Source: Isoetes taiwanensis (Eukaryota; Streptophyta; Lycopodiopsida; Isoetales; Isoetaceae). From it: a stretch of DNA of 64,000 bases. The position numbers and the translations under genes are program-made. A model generated the notes under the pieces. The model had not been told where the DNA came from, searched no databases, and was given only the letters and a program-made list of their open reading frames with translations. Shown one piece after another: positions 11,280 through 22,287 of this stretch. Location: the NCBI GenBank assembly GCA_021234155.1, contig JAJEKV010000004.1, positions 5,518,109 to 5,582,108 of the forward strand, in the 5' to 3' direction. The stretch's first letter is position 1, and each line of letters starts with the position of its first letter.

Positions 11280-12990
11280 TTTACATATCTATATTCCTAG
11301 CAGTGGGAATCTTGTTTTTCTTTGGATATTTTTCATCTTCGAGTGCAAGCTCAAAAATAGAGTACATGTAAGTCCTCATCTCATCACAATTATACTCTTA
11401 GAAGGTGGCTTGCTTCCACCAATTCATCAATTTCAAACTTCTGAACACAATTAGCCCAACAACATTCCAATCCCCTTACCTTAGTCATTACTTGACTTGC
11501 ATCTCTTGCTAGGATAATGTTTCATCACTGGTTGTGCTCTCTTTTCTTAAACTGTGGTCCTGCCAGCTATTGGGAGTACATAAAGTAAAGTATTGTCATC
11601 CACAACCTCTGGCTCTGATATCAGGAATCCTCCCAAACTCAATGCAGGCTATAGGCCATGACATGATGCAGGAAGGTTACCAGATCAAAAGAAATATGTT
11701 TTTCGCTGCAATACCTGATACAGTCTTGTCGACAGATGAACTCATTACTTAACTATAGTAGATTTTAGCTGAAAATCACATGCAATTGGATTAAAACCAG
11801 AAAGGAGAAACATGTACACTTGTGTGCACAATTCTAAAACATTTATCAAAGGAATCCTCAAACTGATCTTCTTATCTACAAAACTATTTCTCTCAATTCT
11901 CTCCCTCAAATTAAGATGCAAAGACAAGTGCTGGCATCCTACATTTGACAATAAAATAATCAAGGACATTAGAGACAAGAGAGATCATAAAAATTTCAAC
12001 TCAAGAACTATGGCTGACAATCTCTATACACTCGATATGCCAGAGACCATGTATGCCAATCCATAGTCAAGAAGACCTCAATTGCAACTGTTTGTGTCAC
12101 AATTGTTTGTACCCCATTCAAGGCCCTTGCTCTTGTCTTTTTTCGAGAATACTCCAATACACTTTTGTTCCTTGTCGATAACTGGCACGCCTAATATTTC
12201 TGCGAAAAATGATCTATTTCCTCAATCATTTTTTTTTTTTTTTTTGGGGAGGGGAGGTAAATAATCTTGGACAAAACATCCACCAAGAAAGTAGAAGGCT
12301 ATGCCTGCATAAGATGTTCACACTAATTGTTATTGTTTTACCATTTAAAAGACATGACCACCTTAAAGTTTACTCTGCTTGGAAAGATAATCTAGTATTT
12401 GGATCTTTATTGTCCTAAGAAATAGCCAAGCATTAAAAAATATAGTAAAATAAACGTGAAGCCTTTAACTAAGAAAATTAAAAACTTAAAAATGTATAAA
12501 CTTTAACCAATCCTAGAGCTTTACATTTAAGAGATATGACCACCTTAAAGTTTACTTGATGCAGCAAGGTTGTTCTAGCAATTTAAAATACAACATGCAC
12601 CAATGTGTATATTCCAACTACTAATGCATAGAAAGGTATTATTGGATATCCACTAACTAGTTGTACATAAAAAGGTTATTGCACTTCATAACAACATTGG
12701 CGAAATGAACATTAGATTCTAGCCAAATCTTTTATTACATAGTTATAATAGCAAGCAGGGTATCATAATGGTATGAAGCTGATTGAATGCAGTCACAAGT
12801 GTGTAGTGTATGATAGTATTTATCATCTCACGAAGCACGCAAGCTTAACCTTTTCCTGGGGGCACAATTAAGAGAGGGAGAAAATATTCCAAGTGATATA
12901 ACCAGCATTGATGATCTAGTGTTAAGCTATGGCCAAAAGGCATGGAAGCTCTTTTGTCATCCTGCCATATATACAATACAAGGGAACACA
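11280..12990. other. Non-coding, possible LTR junction
   Basis: No sustained reading frame was recognised. At 11608-11626 the sequence CTCTGGCTCTGATATCAGG is, on the minus strand, close to the tRNA-iMet-type primer site TGGTATCAGAGC used by Copia elements, so a minus-strand LTR may end here. A T17 run lies at about 12230-12246. A 30-bp ACATGACCACCTTAAAGTTTAC-type segment occurs twice (about 12351 and 12535). Confidence 0.4.
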
Positions 12991-12996
12991 ACTGGA

Positions 12997-14470
12997 CTAC
13001 AACTTGCATTCTTCTAATGCAAGATTTCCATCTACACAAGAATCTGCAGGCATATGAGCTTCATAATCAACTTGTTTATACCTATACCAGTGAGCACAAA
13101 AAACAAATAGGGCAAAGTTAATGGCAAAAAGGATTGCAAGAAACCAATATAAGTAGTCTAGATGACCCTTGTTGAGGTTATCAGCAAGCCAGTCCACATG
13201 TCCATCATGAGCAGTGGTGTTATGAACCACTGTAACCAAAATGCTGCTCATGTAACTGCCAATAACAGCAACACTTGAAAACAGGGCATTGGCCATGCTC
13301 CTTATGTTTTCATGAACTGATCATATAAGAATTCATAGTGCCCAATTGCTATGAAGGCTTCAGCTAGTCCAAGCAGCATAGATTGAGGAATCAGCCAAAA
13401 GGCAGAGTAGGGCACTGTAATTTTTGGATGGTCTATCAAACCAGCATGTATTGCAGTTTCCCTTCTATTATGCTCCACAAAACCAGCCACCACCATGGCA
13501 ATGATAGATATAAACAAGCCGATCCCGATACGTTGCAAGAATGTGACTCCGTGCTCGATGCCCGTAAATTTACGCGCAACAGGCATGAAAACTCTATCAT
13601 AAAGAGGAACCCAAGCAAGTAGTGTGATGACACCAAATACATGAAAAGATGAAGGGGAAATTTGGAAGTGAGAACCAAGATGCCTGTTCATGGTCCTGGT
13701 TTGCCTCACCGTGAAAGTAGATTGCTGAGAATGAGCAAGTTGAAATATAACCCCTGTTGCCCAAATGGGAGCTGTCCTTATAATGCACTTAAGCTCCTCC
13801 ACTTGCTGTACAGAACAAAGCCTCCATTGCAGCACCTTGCCATCAGGACCAACATCTTCTGTTGTTTTCCTGCCTCGTCTAGAAATCTGCAAACGCATAC
13901 AACATATACGACACTTCAAAGATCTTATACATTACTTCAATGGTACACTTTAAAGGTTAAACGCAACATTACTTAAGCAACATCTGATACATCTGCAGAA
14001 CATGAAAGTAATACAGACCTGAATTGATCCGTATGCTTCAGTTTTGCAGTTCCTTGCTTGATGAGCTCACAATGGTTTAACATATCAGGATCAAGTGGTA
14101 GACTGCATTTCCTTTTGCGAAACGAGACGACTATGACTTGTGCAACTCTTGTAAAAGGGCTTCCATTGTAATTCACATGGCGGTATGAAGGGGATCCAAT
14201 CACAAAGACTATCAAGGAGATCAACATGGCTATAGCAGGGATGCCAAAACCCCAAACCCAGCCTATGTTCTCCTGTATATACACAGTCACAGTGATAGAT
14301 AACAACACTGCTAAGCCAAGCCCAAAATAATACTAATTGAAAAGGCTGAAAGACTATTTTTTCTGCTTAGGATCATTTGGATCAAACTGATCTGCTTTAA
14401 AAGCAGCCACACATGGCTTGATGGCTCCTGCACCCATTGCAAGGGTCAAGGACTAATTTAATACTTGGCT
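12997..14470 (-). pseudogene. NPF (NRT1/PTR family) transporter, decayed, C-terminal two thirds only
   Basis: Two exons remain. The upstream exon (about 14470-14019) reads LTLAMGAGAIKPCVAAFKAD, QFDPNDPKQKK-stop, YYFGLGLAVLL, ENIGWVWGFGIPAIA and GSPFTRVAQVIVVSFRKRK, ending LKHTDQFR at a GT donor. The second exon (13886-12997) starts FLDEAG and continues WRLCSVQQVEELKCIIR, QQSTFTVRQTRTMNRHLG, FVEHNRRET, SAFWLIPQSMLLGLAEAF and WLADNLNKGHLDYLYWFLA, ending at a stop at 12997. NPF proteins are 12-helix proton-coupled transporters of nitrate, peptides or hormones; the QVEELK and N-L-N-K-G-x-L-D-Y motifs are diagnostic. TAG stops lie at 14354-14356 and 14333-14335 (the latter replacing the Trp of FNWYYFG). 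Single-base losses shift the frame in the T4 run at 13865-13868 and near 13311. The N-terminal helices are absent. Confidence 0.88.
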
Positions 14471-14534
14471 CATAGGGCATGCCAGCAGGTTTACAAGCAT
14501 GCATGTAAGCAATCTGTGGTATATTTACTTTATG

Positions 14535-14880
14535 TTTAGTGAAACAAAAGTAGAATGCTGCGATGCTTCAATACCAAGACAGAAATGAAGTAATCTAAGA
14601 TCTGTAACTTCAAAAGAAGCTTAAGGCCCTTCCAAAGTCTCAATTTGGACAGTTGGATGTGACAAGAAAAGAGAGATAGGACCAAGGTATTTGCTGGGCA
14701 TCCTGTCTGCAACACTTCGCTTGAGACAATCATGGCAATCCTGCCAAAGAATCTCATGGCACTCCAGGCACTCCTGCATTTGTGCCGCCATGGGAGTCCT
14801 GCCAACGTCACGACCCCCAAGCCATGCACTCTCTCGATCTGTTTAGGATGGCTTTGATACCATGATGGAATTAGTCAAGA
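14535..14880 (-). other. Possible LTR end and primer-binding site
   Basis: On the minus strand, TTCCATCA is followed by TGGTATCAAAGCC (about 14865-14848). This is close to the tRNA-iMet primer site of Copia elements directly after an LTR-like CA end. Downstream (14829-14536) is an open but unrecognised frame of 97 codons. A truncated minus-strand LTR element is the likely explanation. No second LTR was found. Confidence 0.3.
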
Positions 14881-14899
14881 AGGAGAGATGCAAGAACTG

Positions 14900-17772
14900 G
14901 AATACGTCTTTATTGAAAGAGAAGATACTTAGGTATGGTTTCGAATGTCTACATCCAAATGTCTCTTAACAAACTAAGCACCATTGGGCTTATATGAAAG
15001 GAATTTATTCCGTTTTTCTTAATCCGTAACCAACTTGGTGTCATGGAAGACTAAGTTCAAATCTGCCTAACAAACACTTTTTTTCTTTTGTAGTTCTGTA
15101 AGTATATTGCCGATGCACAAAGACTTGCCAAAACGTTTTCTCACAATAAAAATAATCATCACATTATTACTAGAGGGATGATTACACAATCTTATCCACA
15201 ACTATGAAATACAAATGGGCACATATATAAGTGTCTATTATTTACCAGCAACAAGCTGCATCGTCGTAAGAACAGAGTTTTTACACTGGCAAAGGCTGAT
15301 AATTTCAAAAGAATTGGCACACTCTCCATTATATAGTGAAAACTTAAAGCTGCTATATGTCAATAGTTCTGTATAGCTTGCAAAAGGGACATACCAACTT
15401 TCATAGACAAACAGATTTGTATGTCTGTTAAAATGGCTCAGTGAATGTCTGCCATGGTTAGTAAAGCAAATAGAATATGTGCCAATGCAAATGAAATGCC
15501 AAAAAGTGTCAAACCTGCAAATTTTGACAGGAAAGTCTTTCATTATCCTGACAACCCCAACATAAGCCCAATGTTTATAAGTTAGATTGGAGCTATGAAG
15601 ACAATGGTGTATTTCAATTTTATACAGACCTCGATCCTTCAGTTTTAGGTAAACGAACTCCGAACCCCAATCCCATAGTTATTCATCTTCGATTTCACTT
15701 ATAGCCTTCAGTCCGGCCGTCTGGCCTAACCGAAAGCCTACAATCATTCTCAGAGTGCAGGTTGCCTTCACGGCATTGGACCGAGAATTCAAATCTCGGT
15801 TCCCTCCCGAAATAGTTGACCTAGTGTCAACTTTCTGTTTATATAATTTATGCAATTCCAATGGTTCAATATTTACATAACTCCAATGGTCACCATAGTA
15901 AATAAACCTTTAGGTTTAAGTTCACCATGGCTATTCACATTGGTTAGATGCACTGTGCTCATTTCTGCTTAATCAAACTCTGTCACCTTTGATGTGATCA
16001 ACACTGACTGTATAACCTTTCACCATAATGTTTTCACCTTTAACTGCACATGTATTAAGCCTGGTCTGTGTCTCAGCACCTCACATGAAATTTGATATGA
16101 ACATATACTTCACAATTTAAAACATGTGGGTTGTGGAAAAAGGGCCTTATTCCGACATATACTAGATTTGGTCAGGGCTTTTGATTTCGCAACTCTGCAA
16201 TGGAGTAGTAGTATGGCATATGTGAATACAGCTCAGTCTCTTTCCCAATATTTGAATTCAATAGTCTGAATACATCATAGAATATTATAATACATTTCTG
16301 CAGGATAAAAATGGCATTCAGCATTTGAATTCTAGTCCATTTTCTTCTGATCAGAGAGATGAGTTCATGAAAAACATTTCCCATTTCATTTCATTGGCAG
16401 GTGCAGAGATTGAAGAGTAAAACATTTTTACGCGAGCATTTCTATGAGAATGACCTCAGGCAACGATCCTGAGCCATTGATCAGTGATTACATCAAGTAG
16501 AAACTCATTTATTACTTATCATATCGTTTGGTAGAAAGCGTGTTGAATCACAGTTGCAAAGCCCTTATCATAGAAGGAATGGCCTTTTAGTCCCCATCAA
16601 GCAGAGGAAGCACATAATAGATGCAAATTCTATATGTCCACAGATAATTTGGATGCAAAAGACTTTAGGGCTATGAAGGCCAATATTGGCTTGTAGATAA
16701 GATTTTGGTTCGATCAAGAGAGGGGAAGTCTAGGAGATAAGTCTTCATCTTCACATTCAGTAGCTATTATTGCTGTATTTTGTTGTATGTAGCCCTTTCA
16801 GTTGAATTCTACTTTAGAACTCCAAATAGAGGTAAGTTTTCATATGATTATACGTATTTATCCTCTACTTTGAAATTCCAGAAACAGGTAAGACTTTATA
16901 TGGTCAGACATATTTATCCTTTTCTTACTTGCTTGTCTGCTGGTTGAATACGTAGCTAGGGTTGGGAACGAAGTTAGGCAGTTTACGTATTAATTGGCAA
17001 GTAGTAGTTTTGCCGATCAGCTTTATGAGACTTACTAAGAGTGCCTTATGTGCAGCAGAATGTGAAAGAACCCACTTGGTCGCATTGGGCATCCAGTTTG
17101 AGTTTGAGACTCTTACAAAATGGTGAAATGGGAAAAAATGAGTTTGTTATTATTGTTGTGGTAGGTGATTCGCAGCTCTGGTAGGCAACACAAACACCTA
17201 TTCCACATGCCTCAACATATGAGGAAACCCCATCCCATCCATTATTTGCATTTGTGACTATTTCAATATTCTTAAAAACAGAAGTCCATTAAATCCATTG
17301 CTTCAAGTTATTTCATTACTTGCATTCCTTACTACAATTATGCTCATCCTTTATGAGCATTTGTTGATTGTACATGTTTGAATCTCTATTTCATCTTACT
17401 GTTTTTATGTGTCGTTTGAATACTATTGCATATTCATCTCTGTGATTTTCACATTATATTTGTAGTATGTTTCAGTGTAGCAATTCAAATTCATCCATAT
17501 AAAGGCATATTTTTTTAAGAGTAGGGCCACTGATGTCCATAGCAGGTTTTGTGTTGTATGTATGGACAGGAAACGCAATTTACTGCTGCAGAGCGTGATG
17601 TAAGCAGAAGATAGCATCAATAGGTGGAACTGATTTCTTTCATATTACCTTCGCAATACTTGAAAGTTTAGAATGTTTGTTGATGTGTGAACGCCTTCCG
17701 ACAGTAATAAGGAAACAATTACGTGAGCAGCAGCATGCAACATTGCTAAGTACCTAGATAATTACTGCTGAA

Positions 17773-17775
<3 letters not shown>
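14900..17775. other. Intergenic, no gene recognised
   Basis: No coding is recognised here. A tRNA T-arm-like hairpin lies at 15781-15799, and a MITE-like terminus at 16133-16149. Confidence 0.5.
16133..16149. repeat. Isolated Harbinger-MITE terminus plus TTA
   Basis: GTGGAAAAAGGGCC at 16133-16146, followed by TTA, is identical to the right end of the complete MITE at 18196-18617. No matching left end was found upstream, so this is probably a truncated copy. Confidence 0.5.

Positions 17776-17806
<31 letters not shown>
17776..17806. repeat. A31 homopolymer
   Basis: An uninterrupted run of adenines. It could be the tail of an old retroposon, but no recognisable element precedes it. Confidence 0.9.
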
Positions 17807-17807
<1 letters not shown>

Positions 17808-18100
17808 AATTTATAATGAAAGAGCATTACGTCAGACCTTTTTTTGTTCAAATGCATATACTCCTAATTCTAGGACCTTGATGAAGAGAATATGCTATGC
17901 TATATTCCTTCTTCAAGAACCACAACCCCAGAACAAAAATGAAGATGGGTCAAACCCCATTTTCCACCTCAGCATATGGTTTTCAAAACCATAATAGAAG
18001 TCAATACACGCTATAAAATAAAAATATTAATCAAAACATAGTAATTCTACTTGACAAGTATATGGATCTGGCACAACCAGTTGCAGAACAACAGAATTGC

Positions 18101-18710
18101 AAAAACAACACAAACAACAGGCTTTGCATCCGGAGATTTCAACTCTGTCAAATCTCACAAAAAAGTTAGCACTTTTTTGGCAAGTAATTCACTAAGGCCC
18201 TTTTTCCACACTAGTCGCAAAATATGGCTGTCGTATACAATATACGACACCATTTGTGACTCCAGGGCTAAAAATTAGACACATAAATTTGAACTTACTT
18301 TTCCACTTCATGGTAGTCATAAAATATGATACCACTAAAATACTAGTGGAAAAGCATGAAAAAATAAGACAGGTCTTATTTTTAGTTATTTTTAATTATA
18401 TATTCAAATAGGACTAGGTGTCTTTTTTTTTTTTGGGGGGGGGGGATCCCGGAATAAAGTAAGACTCCATTTGATATCCAAACCTATTCCGAACCTAAAT
18501 AAGATATGTCTTATTTTTATAGTGGAAAAGTGATTTACTTTTAAGAAGATAGGTGGCCAAACATCATTGGATAAAATATGTGACTTTTAGAGATAAGAGT
18601 ACCGTGGAAAAAGGGCCTAACACATATAAACAACAGGCTTTGCAGCCCAGGGGATTTCAAACCCCTGCCATATCTCACAGCAAGGTAGTGCTTTGCTCTG
18701 TAATTCACAA
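18101..18710. repeat. About 85-bp direct duplication split by a MITE
   Basis: The segment CAACAGGCTTTGCA ... ATTTCAA ... ATCTCACA ... GTAATTCAC occurs at about 18105-18191 and again at about 18628-18708. The complete MITE lies exactly between the two copies, so its insertion coincided with, or landed at the junction of, a local tandem duplication. Confidence 0.7.
18196..18617. mobile_element. PIF/Harbinger (Tourist-like) MITE, 422 bp
   Basis: The left end is GGCCCTTTTTCCAC (18196-18209) and the right end its perfect complement (18604-18617). TAA lies directly outside both ends (18193-18195 and 18618-18620). A 14-bp terminal inverted repeat with a three-base TWA target duplication is the signature of PIF/Harbinger-derived Tourist MITEs. 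The element has no coding capacity. Its interior holds further inverted copies of the TTTTCCACT motif (about 18300 and 18523) and a T12G11 run (18423-18445). Confidence 0.85.
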
Positions 18711-18719
18711 ACACATACT

Positions 18720-20420
18720 CACATAGGACTTCAAACCGATTGGTTTAAAGCAGAGCGGAGCAGAGCAAAGGAGGCCAAAAAGGAAAGCTTCAGTGGTCCT
18801 AAAAATAGGTCAAAAGAAGATGCGGCAAAGAAAAGCAGTTGAATTTCTACAAGGTTAAGGAAAAATTTGCATCATTAATCTGCGGGCATGCAATACCCAC
18901 ATGCACTCTGATGCATAAGGATATATAATAAATTGGCCTTACATGGCCGCAATTTAGAGCACTAGTAGCATACGGCATCCACCAAAACCCCATCTACAAT
19001 CAAGCCTTATTCTCCTTCCAATCGTTACCCTGTCGTAAAAAAAAGGAAACCTCAAAGCACAACCTTCCCTGAAGAAACCCTCGAAGCACAAGCCACCCTG
19101 CTGTTGACCCTCAACCTGGCTTCAAAGCTCAACCACAATAAGCCAACTTGAGTATAAACCCAAATTGGGATTAGGACCTCCAGATCACTTAAGGTGATCA
19201 GTCTATGGAAGATAAATATATTGGAATAACCAGAAACTCAAAATTTTCATACCTTTCCCATTTCTAGAAAATGGAACCTTGACTCAAATTGATGTAGTAG
19301 CCGAGAATGAGTCCTTGGGTCAGATGATTTAGACTGACACAAAAAAGTTGTAAGAGAATAAAGGTGTAGTCTCTGACCAAGTCAGATCATTATCCTGAGA
19401 GATATTCAAGCTTAAAGTGGAGTCAAAAATTGGTCAATGGCAGTCAAACTGTAAAATAGTGATCAGGAAAATGGAACTAGAGTTTATGATCACTTTTTTG
19501 GGAATTTCCAAAGCCAATGTATCACAATACTATCCTGGAGTATGGGCATGAAGTCAAATTCTCATTTGAATGCTCGTAAGTATTTTTTGCATTAGGATTT
19601 TGCAAAATACAGTCAAGAACAGTCAAAACAGAATGCAAATTTTTCTAACTCGAGTTGTGGATGGAATTTTTTGGTCTTTTCAAAGCATATGGGTCTCAGA
19701 TGTCTCAAGGATTGATGGCAACTGAACCAAAAGCAATTAAGAACATAAAGGAATTTTCTGTAGTATTTTTTGAAAGGGAAAATTGTCAAGAATCATATCA
19801 GAGAGAATTTCTTCAACTTGGCATCAAATTTTCATTGATATGGAGGTAAATCAATCACAATAATAGTGAATAATGGTACTTCAGTACTTCAAATGCAAGA
19901 AAATATCAACTTCAGGTCATCAAATAATTTTAAGAGATAAATTCAACCAAATCTCCTTGGATCGATCAGGAGTATTTTCGAGTCTTCACAAATCCTTCAA
20001 GTCCCGCTTAGCAATGATCCTTTGGGAGGTTTGCGCTACGGGCCTTCAAGAAAGTGCTCTGTCGAATCTCCTCAGATCTGATTTAGTTTTTAATGATTCC
20101 TCATTCTTAGCCTTAGTTTATGGGTTCATTCAATTTCTTAAAGGGCGGGAAGACAAGAATAGGTAGGTTGCAAGGTCTATGGAATCAAATCCGGCATGAT
20201 TCGAGCCAGAAACTCGGATTTAGGGTTCTCGAGCGTATTTTTCGTGAAAATGGCGCGATACGGTTCCGTATGTTTAGAGGTATATTTTCATAATATGCCG
20301 TACTTTGGCATTTTTGGATTTTTCGAGCATGGTTCTAAGGGTCTCTTAGAAAAAGGCAAGGAATACTTGGAAATTTTGGAGACTATGGAACTTTTGCACA
20401 CTTGAGATAGAACCATAAAA
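18720..20420. other. Intergenic, no gene recognised
   Basis: Frames of 64 to 97 codons at 19655-20405 lack any recognisable motif. The stretch may be internal or LTR sequence of the gypsy-like element whose LTR begins at 20973, but I cannot show this. Confidence 0.4.
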
Positions 20421-20973
20421 TATTCTAGGGCAGTTTTAGGTCTCGAGTAAGGACATGCCATGAGGTGCAATGGTAGGAGAAGGAAAATGAATGATGGTCA
20501 CAAAGGTGAGGGAATATAGCATGAGAAAAGCTAAAACAATAAGGTCCCATAAGGGTGTGCAAGGAAAAGGAAAATATGGCTAGAGATGAGCAAACTTGGC
20601 AAATATGGTAAAGAAGTGGCACAATGGTTAAATAGAAACAAATGGGAATGAGATATGGGCACAGAGGTGGGAAAAGAGGGATAGAATCAGGATTTGGTAC
20701 CATATATACAGGAGTCTTCCAAACTTTTACCTTCCAAACTTCAAAAAGATGCCTTCCAAACTTCATAACCCAGATTCTTCTAGAGTATATTCTTGACTAA
20801 GCATTTGACCCCAAATAAAGTAGCTCTTGTTGACCTGAAGAATGAACATCCTTTGACCTCCATATCAATGTTGAATACCAAAATCTTCCAAACTTTGACC
20901 TAGTCCTTCAAGATGAGTTGACATAGTTTGAATGCATAGATCACAATTAGCATGTTGCCCTTTGGGGGCAACA
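20420..20973 (-). mobile_element. LTR of a gypsy-like family (hairpin-headed), minus strand
   Basis: Read on the minus strand, the LTR starts with TGTTGCCCCCAAAGGGCAACA (complement of 20953-20973), a nearly perfect hairpin. It continues through repeated GAAGTTTGGAAGG motifs and a CTCTAGAAGA block. The same start and the same motifs occur on the plus strand at 63760-64000, and the inner motifs occur again at about 62990-63083. The 3' end of this LTR was not located; 20420 is only where the similarity to the 62.6-63.0 kb region fades. No second LTR or coding region could be paired with it. Confidence 0.5.
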
Positions 20974-21469
20974 CCTGCGAGAAGAACCCTGCAAGCAAAG
21001 TCAGATCCAGTTACCATGATCCAAAGCCTACAACAGTGGCGCCATCGCCTACATGTCAACTCCTTCACGCATATGCAACCGCAACCAAGACCTTCCAAAT
21101 TAAAAAGAAAGAACTTCCCAAACTATATTCCTTAAAAAACTTTAACCATGCAAACCCCAAACCTAATTTTCTGACATCATCAAAATACGATTTTGGCATA
21201 CTTATACATGCCAAAACCATAAACAATCATATGTAACACTTGCCCCTTTCTTCAATTGCAAAAGATAATAAAAGCCATGTATTGATAATCTCTCTCAAAA
21301 CCACTCACATTACATTCTGCCTCCTGGTCCAATCGTGTGTTAACACATGGCAGTGATTCTTTTAAAGCATGTTTAATAGATTTTGTATTGAATTTTTCTA
21401 AACATTTACCCAACCTTTTCCACCGAAATGTAATGTAAGTGGTTTTCACGTAACAAAAATGTCACTTTG

Positions 21470-21531
21470 GGTGACATTCTCATGTGTCAACACTCTGCAC
21501 GTTGGCAGTGTTTCGACATGAGAATGTCACC
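21470..21531. other. 62-nt hairpin with 25-nt arms
   Basis: The left arm GGTGACATTCTCATGT... (21470-21494) pairs with the right arm (21507-21531) at 22 of 25 positions, around a 12-nt loop. It lies about 650 bp beyond the TMCO4 stop codon on either strand. It may be a MITE remnant or a small-RNA-type foldback. No further extension of the stem was seen. Confidence 0.6.
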
Positions 21532-22182
21532 ATGAGCACAAAAATGCAACTCAGGCTTTGATGACATGGCAAGGAAAGGAAGTGTCCTAATGGGAATGTG
21601 CCCAAACCTGGGAATTCAGGAGTCCTGCTTCTGAAGAAAAAAGGACTGCCCCTACGCGTCATGACAAATTTGCAAACGTCACTCTTAGAATGCATTTGCG
21701 CAACTAAGTACGGCATAATGGGGATGGGCCCTTACTTGATGGAATGTAATTTCACTTGTATAATGCATGTCAGATCACTAACACTCACTACGTGGCATTG
21801 GGGCAATCCAAATACGTTTGTGAGGGACAAAAGGAGATATGAATAATGTGAAGATAACTGCTTTCACAATTCTACATCTTCCAAAGGCTTAACTGCAAAA
21901 CTACTCTGTTGGAAGTCTTGTAGTGCCTGCAATGGATGCTTACATGGCCCCACAGTGTTGGTGTCTAATTACCTCCTTTAGTTCACTGGTGGACTCTCAA
22001 CCGTGCCTGCTGCAGGCTAGGTCACTCAGCCAGATGATTTACTTAGTTGCATTGACCTTGCATCTATAAATGTCCAGGCATAGAGCATAAACACAACGAG
22101 CTAATTTCGATGTTGTGGATATTAAACCAAATTATTGCCGATCCCTAAGGCAGCATCTCAAAATGGCAAAAAATAACCATAA
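21532..22182 (-). other. Downstream flank and 3' UTR of TMCO4
   Basis: The stretch follows the TMCO4 stop codon and must contain its 3' UTR. No AATAAA was found in the first 330 bases; an AATAAT lies near 22131 on the minus strand. The 82-codon plus-strand frame at 21598-21846 has no recognisable content. Confidence 0.4.
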
Positions 22183-22287
22183 TCAAAGAACGACTGGATA
22201 GCAGGAATCAATGTCAATCAAGCCCAAGATCATTTTCAACCTCGATAAGTATGATGAATGACTTGGGACGTAGTCAGTCAAATCCAC
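22183..22287 (-). CDS. TMCO4: TMCO4 exon 15 (terminal)
   Basis: Acceptor TTTTTATACAG. The exon encodes VDLTDYVPSHSSYLSRLKMI and ends SCYPVVL before TGA (22185-22183). The D-x-T-D-x-V-x-x-H-S-S-Y block carries the conserved C-terminal His of the hydrolase-like domain. Confidence 0.92.
   Translation of the reverse strand: MDLTDYVPSHSSYLSRLKMILGLIDIDSCYPVVL

Noticed and set aside
13383-13976. Plus-strand frames over the NPF remnant
   Set aside because: Shadows of the minus-strand transporter exons, which carry all the recognisable motifs.
20425-20766. 113-codon minus-strand frame with hydrophobic, Cys/His/Ser-rich sequence
   Set aside because: Complement of purine-rich LTR sequence of the same type as 62.6-63.0 kb. 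No domain.
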